From DATAYF01 sp036272735 (lineage in GTDB: Bacteria > Chloroflexota > Ktedonobacteria > Ktedonobacterales > Ktedonobacteraceae): 9,195 nt of DNA. The notes beneath the pieces are model-generated. The model saw only the letters and a list, made by a program, of their open reading frames with translations, was not told where the DNA came from and searched no databases. Made by a program: the position numbers and the translations under genes. The stretch spans positions 1 through 9,195 of the forward strand of contig DATAYF010000116.1 in NCBI GenBank assembly GCA_036272735.1, written 5' to 3'. Below, piece by piece: positions 1 to 6,506 of this stretch (positions are counted from its first letter, which is position 1; every line of letters starts with the position of its first letter).

Positions 1-52
1 CATATAAAGGAACATTAATGGTTTCCGGAAACCATTAATGTTCCTTTATATG
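1..52. repeat. 52-bp perfect palindrome downstream of the ArsA-like gene
   Basis: The first 52 bases are a perfect inverted repeat with two 26-base arms and no spacer (arm 1-26, arm 27-52, centre TTCC|GGAA). It lies 13 bases past the stop of the minus-strand ATPase gene, so in that gene's mRNA it would form a long hairpin and probably ends transcription. No strong U-run follows, so a classical intrinsic terminator is not proven. The arms could extend beyond the window edge. Two other long palindromes occur at 3366-3429 and 7609-7665. Confidence 0.8.
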
Positions 53-65
53 TTGCGCGCATGTA

Positions 66-1244
66 TTACGCTGTTTTATCGACTTCGGCTGGGGCGCTAA
101 AGTGAATTTCCAGCGCTTTATTGACGAACTTTGCCACCGTCGCCTCCTGGTTGACGAGCACGGTTGGCAGGCTGATGTCGCGTTTGAAATTGCCGATCTC
201 GACGATCATCTCGTCGCCTTTTTTCGTCATATTGACCTTGTTCATTTCGACGTGCGGCAACGGCAGGCGCAGAATATAGGTATCGCCTTCGTGAATGATT
301 TCCTGAATGGGGCCACGATAGAGAATGTCCGTGGGGTCCTGGTCGGCGAAGACAGCGTCGGCAAGCTCGCGCAATTGCGTGACGCCGAGGATTTCGTGCG
401 AGTAGTAGGGAACCTCCCAGATAGGCAAGGGGGCGAAGGTCTGGTGGATGCGCTGGCGCAGCTTTTCCTGATTGTGATACATCTCTTGCATAAAGGTATC
501 CTGATAGTCGCCCGCGCCAATGACACGGTTACACACCACCGCGTCGATAGGGTAGCCAAAGAGTGCGAGGTAGGTCTCAGCGCGCAGTGCTTCTTTGATC
601 ACCATGCGTTCAGGATTGACCACGGGCCGATAGGAACTGATGGCGGGATCGCCAAGCACAGTGCGCAGCGTTTTCACGCGCTCGCTGAGTTTTTGCACGG
701 CATCGAGGATTTCGGTTTTGGGCAAGAACGCCTTGATGAGCGGCCGTGCCAGGTTGAGCGTGCCGCTTCGCAGACTTTTCAGGCGACCGGCGTACCATTC
801 GAAGGTATCGGGCATACTGAGCAGACGTACGGTTTCGCCGGTTGGGGCGGCATCGATCACCACGACCTCGAAATTGCCCTCTTTGGCATTGCGGTAGATA
901 TTGATCAAGCTGACGATTTCATCCATGCCGGGGATGATCGCCAGTTCTTCGGCCATGATGCCATCGATGCCCTGGTTGCGTAGCGTCCTGGTCATGGATT
1001 CTTGCACTTTACCCCAGCCCCGACGCATCTCGTCGAGCACATTGACCTCTTGTGCCCAGAGGTTGGGAGCGATTTCTTGCGGTTCGGAAGTCAAAGGCAC
1101 GTTCAAGCAGTCGGCGAGACTATGGGCTAGATCGGTGCTAACGACCAGGGTACGCTTGCCTAGCGCGGCGGAGCGTACTGCGGTGGTGGCAGAGACCGTC
1201 GTTTTCCCGACGCCACCTTTGCCAAGGTAGAGAATAATGCGCAT
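66..1244 (-). CDS. ArsA/Get3-family ATPase with C-terminal alpha-crystallin (HSP20-like) domain, Get3d-like
   Basis: A 392-residue P-loop ATPase of the ArsA/TRC40/Get3 family, expected to be cytosolic. The P-loop GKGGVGKTT is at 8-16, the switch I-type DLAHSL at 38-43, PGMDE at 105-109, the switch II-type DAAPTG at 131-136 and VCNR at 237-240. Residues about 311-384 (from GPIQEIIHEGDTYILRLPLP) form a beta-rich segment matching the HSP20-like domain fused to many bacterial ArsA homologues and to Get3d. There is one ATPase domain rather than the two of plasmid ArsA. Only two cysteines (46 and 238) are present, so neither a CxxC zinc site nor an arsenite-binding cysteine cluster is evident. Arsenite efflux is therefore unlikely; a role in handling hydrophobic clients is inferred by analogy with Get3. 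The ATG at 1244 is chosen because TAAGGA lies just upstream and the P-loop begins at residue 8. A start 36 bases upstream would add 12 residues that the family does not need. No arsenic genes are nearby. Confidence 0.9.
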   Translation of the reverse strand: MRIILYLGKGGVGKTTVSATTAVRSAALGKRTLVVSTDLAHSLADCLNVPLTSEPQEIAPNLWAQEVNVLDEMRRGWGKVQESMTRTLRNQGIDGIMAEELAIIPGMDEIVSLINIYRNAKEGNFEVVVIDAAPTGETVRLLSMPDTFEWYAGRLKSLRSGTLNLARPLIKAFLPKTEILDAVQKLSERVKTLRTVLGDPAISSYRPVVNPERMVIKEALRAETYLALFGYPIDAVVCNRVIGAGDYQDTFMQEMYHNQEKLRQRIHQTFAPLPIWEVPYYSHEILGVTQLRELADAVFADQDPTDILYRGPIQEIIHEGDTYILRLPLPHVEMNKVNMTKKGDEMIVEIGNFKRDISLPTVLVNQEATVAKFVNKALEIHFSAPAEVDKTA

Positions 1245-1633
1245 AAAAGTCCTTACTAAATTCCTTATTCCGAAAAACAACGACGCTGTGCGTCTAGCTA
1301 ACGCTCAGTTCTTCGGAAAGGTAGTTCTCTTTGATTGTCTTCTGTTATAGTGCAAATGCAGTGCGAATACAAGGGGCCTCATCCATATGTCATCTTTATC
1401 TACGTACGTCGAGGCATTTTAGTTCGATGTACCTTATCATCCTATAAAAATTATGTTACCCATTGTGACCACCATACAACATCTGTGTTAGTAATGATGC
1501 TAGCAACGTGACGGAGAGATACCTTGTATGGTTGGAAGACGTGGTAGACTTAGAGTAGCAATATAGCAGGGTTAACACATATCTCTCTTATCTTTCCACA
1601 ACATAATAAAAAACGCAATATAGGAGTGTATGA
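1245..1633. other. Divergent intergenic region between the ATPase gene and crtB
   Basis: A gene-free stretch of 389 bases separates two divergent start codons. On the minus side it holds a good sigma-70-like promoter (1344-1372). On the plus side no convincing -35/-10 pair could be chosen by eye, although the last 150 bases are AT-rich. The crtB ribosome binding site TAGGAG is at 1621-1626. No operator palindrome or riboswitch was recognised. Confidence 0.6.
1344..1372 (-). promoter_or_regulatory. Putative promoter of the ArsA-like gene
   Basis: On the minus strand TTGTAT (-35, 1367-1372) and TATAAC (-10, 1344-1349) are separated by exactly 17 bases. Transcription from here would give a 5' leader of roughly 90 nt before the ATG at 1244. 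The match is by eye only. Confidence 0.5.
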
Positions 1634-2548
1634 ATGCGCCAGGAGCAGGTGAGGGATGCCTATGAACACTGCCGCCGCGTAACGCAACGAGCGTCCAAGA
1701 CCTTCTATTGGGGATCGGTTTTTCTGCCTCAGCCAAAGCGCAGTGCGATCTGGGCGGTATATGCCCTGTGTCGCCTCGTCGACGACATCGTCGATGAGGC
1801 TGTGGCTTCTCAGGTTGTTACAGCCGCACATGGACATCTAAGTGGTGCGGCTTCCCCGCAACGAGCGTTAGATTACTGGCGGAAGGAATTGGAGCAGATA
1901 TATACGCGTGGTGGTGCAGCGGAGGGACTCGTACAGATGGCCTGGGGCGATATGCTTGAGCATTATGCTGTCCCGCTTCGGCCAGTATTAGATCTGCTTG
2001 AAGGGGTGGAGATGGATCTCACCGTGAAGCGTTACCAGACGTTTGAAGAGCTCTACCTCTACTGCTATCGTGTTGCGGGTACGGTTGGCCTACTCACAAG
2101 TCCTATTTTTGGCTATCAGCATGAAAAGGCGCTGCCTCGTGCCGTTGAATTGGGGGTCGCGTTGCAACTCACCAATATTTTACGCGATATTGGGGAGGAC
2201 GCGAGACGTGATCGTATTTACATACCGCTGGACGAGATGGCGCGTTTTGGCTACAGCGAAGGGAACTTGAGGGCGGGAACCATCAACGAGGCATTTTGTG
2301 ACCTGCTGCGTTTCCAAATAGCGCGTGCTGAGCAATATTATCGGTGTGCGCAGCCAGGCATAGCGTTACTCAGTTCCGATTGCAGGCTCGCCATACGCTT
2401 GAGTAGTTCGCTCTACCATAGTATCCTCGAACGGATCGCCACCAATAACTACGACGTGTTTACCAAAAGAGCCAGTGTGCCGTTTCAGACCAAGCTCGCG
2501 GCGGTTTCGCAGTTCTGGTTTTCGCAACACTTCGGCAGCGTCGCCTAA
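1634..2548 (+). CDS. crtB: Phytoene synthase
   Basis: A 304-residue head-to-head prenyl synthase, the usual length for CrtB. It should condense two geranylgeranyl diphosphates, via prephytoene diphosphate, to phytoene, the first committed step to carotenoids. The first aspartate-rich motif is DDIVD at 50-54 and the second is NILRDIGED at 181-189, followed by ARRDRIYIP. YCYRVAGTVGLL at 143-154 is the version typical of phytoene synthase, not of the hopanoid enzymes HpnC/HpnD. The N-terminal CRRVTQRASKTFYWGSVFLP is also characteristic. The start at 1634 has TAGGAG at 1621-1626 with a 7-base gap; an overlapping ATG at 1630 is out of frame. No other carotenoid gene is in the window, so crtB is probably its own transcription unit. 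It is divergent from the ATPase gene and convergent with the 73-residue gene at 2689-2910. Squalene synthase activity cannot be excluded from sequence alone. Confidence 0.92.
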   Translation: MRQEQVRDAYEHCRRVTQRASKTFYWGSVFLPQPKRSAIWAVYALCRLVDDIVDEAVASQVVTAAHGHLSGAASPQRALDYWRKELEQIYTRGGAAEGLVQMAWGDMLEHYAVPLRPVLDLLEGVEMDLTVKRYQTFEELYLYCYRVAGTVGLLTSPIFGYQHEKALPRAVELGVALQLTNILRDIGEDARRDRIYIPLDEMARFGYSEGNLRAGTINEAFCDLLRFQIARAEQYYRCAQPGIALLSSDCRLAIRLSSSLYHSILERIATNNYDVFTKRASVPFQTKLAAVSQFWFSQHFGSVA

Positions 2549-2554
2549 AACAAA

Positions 2555-2659
2555 ATGCAAGTTTTTTGAGTGGGTCCAGAGGCGGCAGCCCCTGGCGGGG
2601 TATGGGGTGTCCCCACTCACCCTTCTCCCTGCCGCCGAAGGCGGCCAAAAAACTTGCAT
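2555..2659. repeat. 105-bp structured inverted-repeat element between convergent genes
   Basis: Outer arms 2555-2567 (ATGCAAGTTTTTT) and 2647-2659 are perfect 13-base inverted repeats. Nested inside are GAGTGGG 2568-2574 with CCCACTC 2612-2618, a CCAG...CTGG hairpin between them, and a GCCGCC-GAA-GGCGGC hairpin at 2631-2645. The result is a multi-branched, cloverleaf-like fold. The G/C-rich core differs in composition from its surroundings. It starts just after the crtB stop and precedes the stop of the minus-strand gene at 2689. It could therefore serve as a shared terminator and could also be a mobile miniature repeat. No coding role is visible. The family assignment is a guess. Confidence 0.75.
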
Positions 2660-2688
2660 ACCGTGTTACTTACAGAAAAATAGTGACC

Positions 2689-2910
2689 TTAATGTACCAG
2701 CAGCTTATTGTTGACCAGATATTTCATAAACTCTAAATTGCGGATCAGCTCCATGCGATCACTCCCACCGTTTTGATACCACTGGCGCAACCAGAGGAGC
2801 GATACAATTTCATCTTGCGTAAAACCGCGATAGGTGAGTTCATCCGTTTCGGTTGGCTCTGTTACTGCATTATCGACACTTGTAATTAGTTCTAAAGGCT
2901 GTGTATTCAT
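2689..2910 (-). CDS. Small hypothetical protein, 73 residues
   Basis: No family was recognised. The 73-residue product has an acidic, Thr-rich N-terminal third (MNTQPLELITSVDNAVTEPT) followed by a part that looks helical and folded: YRGFTQDEIVSLLWLRQWYQ, about 27-46, then RMELIRNLEFMKYLVNNKLLVH to the end. It has no signal peptide, membrane span or cysteines. The start at 2910 is supported by GTGGAAGGA about 8 bases upstream. A longer reading back to 3024 lacks a comparable site and adds low-complexity sequence. The gene converges on crtB and has about 450 bases of noncoding DNA upstream of it. It may be a lineage-specific gene. Confidence 0.65.
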   Translation of the reverse strand: MNTQPLELITSVDNAVTEPTETDELTYRGFTQDEIVSLLWLRQWYQNGGSDRMELIRNLEFMKYLVNNKLLVH

Positions 2911-3365
2911 AACTTGTATCCTTCCACCTACGCCTCTCATATCATTCCGCCACTGCTTATTTCCGTTAGCCTTGCTTACCTGGATCAGTGGACCTGCTAC
3001 TAGGATAAACGTTCGAGGTCTCACTTTATAAAATACAATTTACCGCTTGTTTATTCCCTGCGAACAACCTCACCACTGTATTCTTTACCAGCAAAGTATA
3101 AGCGGAAACAAAAGCTGTGAACAGCAATTAAATAACACTCCCAGTGTGAATTATCTCACTTTCCATTTGTGTAGATGACTCGTTGTCCATTGCCTCTACT
3201 ATTGGAGATACTCACACGTGAGTTATCTGCATTAATATACGTTTGGATCAGAGAAAAAGTTCCATTAGCATGACCGAATGCATAAAATTGCTGTGGCAAT
3301 GCCGTCATCTTGCTCTCTGCTATATATACGCATTACTTGTCTGTTTGTTGTGTAATCATATATAG
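2911..3365. other. Gene-free stretch upstream of the 73-residue gene
   Basis: About 455 AT-rich bases without a supportable gene. Visible items are the ribosome binding site of the minus-strand gene next to 2911, a small hairpin ACACT-CCC-AGTGT near 3128-3140, and ACTCAC-AC-GTGAGT near 3210-3223. The promoter of the 73-residue gene must lie here, but no clear -35/-10 pair was found. A 31-codon plus-strand reading frame at 3270-3365 has no ribosome binding site and was rejected. Confidence 0.5.
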
Positions 3366-3429
3366 AAAAAGAGCAAGGTTGAGATTTTTGTGAGCATAAT
3401 CTCACAAAAATCTCAACCTTGCTCTTTTT
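3366..3429. terminator. Large bidirectional intrinsic terminator after leuS
   Basis: Perfect 29-base arms (3366-3394 and 3401-3429) flank a 6-base loop. The arms begin with AAAAA and end with TTTTT, so the hairpin carries a U-tract in either direction. It lies 13 bases past the leuS stop and should end leuS transcription. No plus-strand gene feeds into it. Confidence 0.9.
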
Positions 3430-3442
3430 GATAAGACTTGCT

Positions 3443-5917
3443 TTACCCGTTGCGGGCCACGATGTTGATCAAGCGGCCTGGAACATAGATGATTTTTTGT
3501 ACGGTCGTTTCACCGATGAAGGACAGCACCTTCGCATTACTCAGTGCCAGCTTGCGCGCCTCCTCCTCGCTGATGTCGGCGGCCACCTCCATGCGCTCAC
3601 GTACCTTCCCATTCACCTGCACGACCAGGGTCACAATCTCGTCGTGCGTCAGGGCTTCGTCAAAGGTCGGCCAACTCGTCGTGTGGATGCTCCCAGCGTG
3701 CCCTGTCTGGTGCCACAGCTCCTCAGTGATGTGCGGAGCCATGGGAGCCAGCAGTTGCATCATCGTCTCCACCGTGTCGCGATAGGCCGCCGTGTGGGCG
3801 ATCGGCTTGTTCTGCTGTTTGATCAGCGCGTTATTGCACTCCATCAGCGCGGCCAGTGCCGTGTTGAAGTGGAAGTTGCTCAGATCCTCGGTGAAGCGCT
3901 TGATGGTCTTGTGGCGCAGGCGCACGATGGCCTTGCTCTCCTCCGACTCTGCTCCAGAGGGATGATTAACCCAACTATCGCTGATCAGGTTCCAGAAACG
4001 ATTCAGGAAGCGCCAGACGCCTTCCAGATTTTCCTCTTTAAAGACGCCACCAGCATCGAATGGCCCGATAAACATCATATAGCAGCGCACCGAGTCCGCG
4101 CCATACTTGGCGACGTACTTGTCGGGAGCCTCGACGTTCCCGCGTGATTTGGACATTTTTTGCCCATCAGCCCCCAGGATCATGCCCTGGTGGAACAGGC
4201 GCAGGAATGGCTCGTCGAATTGTACATGACCCATATCGTGCAGCGCTTTGATGAAGAAGCGCGAGTACAGCAGGTGCAGGATGGCGTGTTCGACGCCGCC
4301 TACATACTGATCGACCGGCAGCCATTTGCTCAGCGTCTCCTGGCTCCATGCCTGCTGATCGTTATGCGGATCAGCATAGCGCAGGAAGTACCAGGACGAG
4401 TCCATGAAGGTATCCATCGTATCGGCTTCGCGCGTGGCTGGTCCACCACACACGGGGCAGGTGGTATTCACGAACTCTGGCTCGTAGCGCAGGGGCGACT
4501 CGCCCGTGGCTTTGAACTGCACATTTTCGGGCAGCCAGACGGGCAGTTGATCCTCTGGCACCGGCACCATGCCATCTTTGGGACAATAGACAATCGGAAT
4601 TGGCGCGCCCCAGTAGCGTTGGCGACTAATCAGCCAGTCGCGCAGGCGATAGTTGACGATAGACTTGCCGACGCCCTGCTCCTCCGCATAGCTGATCACT
4701 TTGGCGATGGATTGATCGCCGGGTGTACCATCGAAGGGACCGGAGTTGACCATCACGCCCAGGGCTACTCTGGCGTGCTCCCAGGTCGCGGGATCGCTGG
4801 CTTCCTCATCTTCTGCACGGATGACCTCGCGAATAGGCAGACCAAACTTGCGCGCAAACTCGAAGTCGCGCTGGTCGTGCGCTGGTACGCCCATCACTGC
4901 ACCAGAGCCGTAGCCCATCAGCACGTAGTCGGCAATCCACACGGGTACCTGCTCGCCGCTGATCGGATTGGTGACGTAGCCACCGGTGAAAACGCCGCTC
5001 TTCTCCTTCTCGGTGCTCATGCGCTCGATCTCGGTCATGCGCTGGGCACGCTCGACATAAGCCGTCACCTCTGCCTGTTGCTCTGGCGTGGTGATCTGCG
5101 CGACCAGCGGATGCTCAGGAGCCAGCACGAAGAAGGTCGCGCCATAAATCGTGTCAGGGCGTGTAGTGAAGACCGGAATATCGGTGCGTTGACCAGCAAT
5201 CTCGGTGGAGAAGCGCATCTCCGCGCCTTCGCTACGCCCGATCCAGTTGCGCTGCATCGTGATCGTTTTTTCTGGCCAGTCGATGACGCCACTGAAATCC
5301 AGCAGGCGCTCGGCGTATTCGGAAATTTTCAGCAGCCACTGATCGATCTCTTTGCGAACTACCATCGTTCCGCAGCGCTCGCACGTGCCATCGGCCAGCA
5401 CCTGTTCGTTTGCCAGTGTGGTATTGCAGTTGGGGCACCAGTTGGCGGCGGCTTTCGTGCGATAGGCCAAACCATGTTTGTAGAATTGCAGGAACAGCCA
5501 CTGGGTCCAACGGTAGTAGTCGGGCAGGCAGCTCACTACTTCGCGGTCCCAGTCCCATTGTGCGCCCATCGCCCGCAGTTGTGTACGCATATTCGCGATA
5601 TTAGACAGCGTCCACGTGCGCGCCTGGATGCCTCGTTTAATGGCGGCATTTTCGGCGGGCAGGCCGAAGGCATCGAAGCCGATGGGCTGCATGACATTGT
5701 AGCCCTGCATACGTTTGAAGCGGCCATAGGTATCGAATGGCGAGTAGTTATACCAGTGGCCCATATGCAGGTCGCCGGAGGGATAGGGTAACATCACCAG
5801 GTGATAAAAATTTGGTTTGGGCGCGTCATCGGAGGCATGATACAGCTTCTCGGCCTCCCATTGTGTCTGCCATTTGTGCTCGATCTCTTTAGGATCGTAT
5901 TTGGTGCGTGTAATCAA
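3443..5917 (-). CDS. leuS: Leucyl-tRNA synthetase
   Basis: An 824-residue class Ia cytosolic enzyme that charges tRNA-Leu with leucine using ATP. The HIGH motif is HMGH at 51-54 within YPSGDLHMGHW, and KMSKS is at 587-591. The CP1 editing domain shows TTRPDTIYG at 251-259 and GSGAVMGVPAHDQRD at 337-351, where the Asp of the HDQRD segment is expected to hold the amino group of mischarged substrate. Cysteine pairs at 161/164 and 179/182 (CPNC, CERC), and CPVC at 487-490, suggest zinc knuckles. The C-terminal anticodon-binding and small domains are complete, ending in VPGRLINIVARNG. The start is a TTG at 5917: GGAGG (5924-5928) sits 6 bases upstream, and the protein begins MITRTKYDPKEIEHKW. In-frame ATGs at 5968 and 6004 fall inside the terminator hairpin and the T-box motif, so they are not starts. 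Expression is controlled by the T-box leader upstream and ends at the hairpin 3366-3429. Confidence 0.97.
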   Translation of the reverse strand: MITRTKYDPKEIEHKWQTQWEAEKLYHASDDAPKPNFYHLVMLPYPSGDLHMGHWYNYSPFDTYGRFKRMQGYNVMQPIGFDAFGLPAENAAIKRGIQARTWTLSNIANMRTQLRAMGAQWDWDREVVSCLPDYYRWTQWLFLQFYKHGLAYRTKAAANWCPNCNTTLANEQVLADGTCERCGTMVVRKEIDQWLLKISEYAERLLDFSGVIDWPEKTITMQRNWIGRSEGAEMRFSTEIAGQRTDIPVFTTRPDTIYGATFFVLAPEHPLVAQITTPEQQAEVTAYVERAQRMTEIERMSTEKEKSGVFTGGYVTNPISGEQVPVWIADYVLMGYGSGAVMGVPAHDQRDFEFARKFGLPIREVIRAEDEEASDPATWEHARVALGVMVNSGPFDGTPGDQSIAKVISYAEEQGVGKSIVNYRLRDWLISRQRYWGAPIPIVYCPKDGMVPVPEDQLPVWLPENVQFKATGESPLRYEPEFVNTTCPVCGGPATREADTMDTFMDSSWYFLRYADPHNDQQAWSQETLSKWLPVDQYVGGVEHAILHLLYSRFFIKALHDMGHVQFDEPFLRLFHQGMILGADGQKMSKSRGNVEAPDKYVAKYGADSVRCYMMFIGPFDAGGVFKEENLEGVWRFLNRFWNLISDSWVNHPSGAESEESKAIVRLRHKTIKRFTEDLSNFHFNTALAALMECNNALIKQQNKPIAHTAAYRDTVETMMQLLAPMAPHITEELWHQTGHAGSIHTTSWPTFDEALTHDEIVTLVVQVNGKVRERMEVAADISEEEARKLALSNAKVLSFIGETTVQKIIYVPGRLINIVARNG

Positions 5918-5950
5918 AGCAAGCCTCCGTTTAAAATCTCTTTTACCGAA

Positions 5951-5992
5951 AACAAAAAGACCTTTCATCCTTATGAGGGACGAAAGGTCTTT
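5951..5992 (-). terminator. Attenuator (terminator) hairpin of the leuS T-box
   Basis: On the minus strand AAAGACCTTTC (5992-5982) pairs over 11 bases with GAAAGGTCTTT (5966-5956), followed by a U-rich run. The 5' arm and loop contain the bases needed by the antiterminator, so the two structures exclude each other. It can also serve as the 3' terminator for the embedded tRNA-Ala gene when leucine is sufficient. Confidence 0.93.
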
Positions 5993-6335
5993 CCGTGGTA
6001 CCACCCTGATTTTCGATTCGGGCGTACATAAATGGTGGACCTGAGGGGGCTCGAACCCCTGACCTCCTCCATGCCATGGAGGCGCTCTTCCAGCTGCGCT
6101 ACAGGCCCTTGCTTGGAAACGTGGTATGAGTACGCTTTGAATCTACTCTCGTGTACGCTGTAACGGGCGTCCCGACCGTGCTAGGCACTTGTGCGTTGGC
6201 TTTTATGATATGAGTCCATCAAGTACGTTCACACGTGTTGCTCACAGGCGAGTTCGGTCTATTATTGTTGTTGCAGCCTTGCACCATCCGGCTGATCTCT
6301 GTGCTACAGCGACCTACTACTCCTGATCATCGCAA
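5956..6335 (-). promoter_or_regulatory. T-box leader of leuS (leucine, specifier CUC), interrupted by a tRNA-Ala gene
   Basis: A transcription-attenuation T-box that senses uncharged tRNA-Leu. Stem I: base TTGC (6335-6332)/GCAA (6241-6238), a K-turn-like GATGA/TGAG, helix CAGG/CCTG, a specifier loop with AGTA on one side and GAA-CTC-GCC on the other (CTC 6252-6250), helix GGTC/GACC, then a distal AGAGA bulge and a GGTGCAA loop. A stem III-like hairpin GAGTA/TACTC is at 6148-6128. The T-box AGGGTGGTACCACGG is at 6007-5993; its TGGT (6003-6000) fits the ACCA end of tRNA-Leu. AGGG can pair with CCCT (5979-5976) as antiterminator, excluding the attenuator hairpin. The CUC codon and the downstream leuS agree. 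Oddly, about 120 bases, including a whole tRNA-Ala gene (6033-6108), separate stem III from the T-box motif, where only a short linker is usual. Confidence 0.93.
6033..6108 (-). tRNA. tRNA-Ala (anticodon GGC), CCA encoded
   Basis: A complete cloverleaf of 73 nt plus an encoded CCA: acceptor GGGCCTG/CAGGTCC with a G-U pair at 3-70, anticodon stem CCTCC/GGAGG around loop ATGGCAT (anticodon GGC), T arm AGGGG-TTCGAGC-CCCCT, and discriminator A. The D stem GCGC/GAGC carries a G12-A23 mismatch, which is a mild oddity. The gene lies inside the leuS T-box leader, between stem III and the T-box motif, with no clear promoter of its own in the preceding leader. It is probably transcribed from the leader promoter at 6341-6369 and released by RNase P and 3' processing. 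Confidence 0.95.
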
Positions 6336-6340
6336 GTACT

Positions 6341-6369
6341 ACTATAACATACAGCTTTGCGATTTGCAA
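6341..6369 (-). promoter_or_regulatory. Promoter of the leuS T-box leader
   Basis: TTGCAA (-35, 6369-6364) and TATAGT (-10, 6346-6341) are separated by 17 bases. The predicted transcription start, near 6334-6335, coincides with the base of Stem I, as expected for a T-box leader. This placement indicates that leader, embedded tRNA-Ala and leuS form one transcription unit. Confidence 0.75.
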
Positions 6370-6421
6370 GGCAGTGAGTGACCACCATGGTACATCTGCG
6401 TATTGTGAGCAAACAGGTAAG

Positions 6422-6494
6422 TGGAGATGAGGGGGCTCGAACCCCTGACCTCGACAGTGCGATTGTCGCGCTCTCCCAACTGAGCTACATCCCC
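6422..6494 (-). tRNA. tRNA-Ala (anticodon CGC), no encoded CCA
   Basis: A 73-nt canonical cloverleaf: acceptor GGGGATG/CATCTCC with a G-U pair at 3-70, the alanine identity element, D stem GCTC/GAGC, anticodon stem CGACA/TGTCG around loop ATCGCAC (anticodon CGC, reading GCG), T arm AGGGG-TTCGAGC-CCCCT, discriminator A. The 3' end is followed by CTTACC, so CCA must be added by the CCA-adding enzyme, unlike in the second tRNA-Ala at 6033-6108. It lies upstream of the leuS leader on the same strand and has its own promoter. Confidence 0.96.
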
Positions 6495-6506
6495 TTAGCG
6501 AACTGT

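Noticed and set aside
102..983. 293-codon plus-strand open frame
   Set aside because: Antisense shadow of the ArsA-like ATPase gene, with no ribosome binding site or motif.
66..1244. Arsenite efflux ATPase ArsA in an ars operon
   Set aside because: One ATPase domain, no arsenite-binding cysteines, a fused alpha-crystallin domain, and no arsB, arsD or arsR in the window.
1634..2548. Hydroxysqualene/presqualene synthase (HpnC/HpnD) instead of CrtB
   Set aside because: YCYRVAGTVGLL and NILRDIGEDARRDRIYIP follow the phytoene synthase pattern, and no hopanoid genes are nearby.
3270..3365. 31-codon Cys- and Leu-rich plus-strand open frame
   Set aside because: No ribosome binding site, no convincing promoter, and it ends at the edge of the leuS terminator; probably chance.
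3419..4147. 242-codon plus-strand open frame
   Set aside because: Antisense to the 3' part of leuS and starting inside the leuS terminator; no family resemblance.
4160..5791. 543-codon plus-strand open frame
   Set aside because: It lies wholly antisense to leuS, whose motifs are complete. The product is His/Arg/Ala-rich without recognisable domains, a typical shadow of a GC-biased gene.
5918..6004. N-terminal extension of leuS to an ATG at 5968 or 6004
   Set aside because: These codons fall in the attenuator hairpin and the T-box motif; GGAGG plus TTG at 5917 gives a normal LeuS N-terminus.
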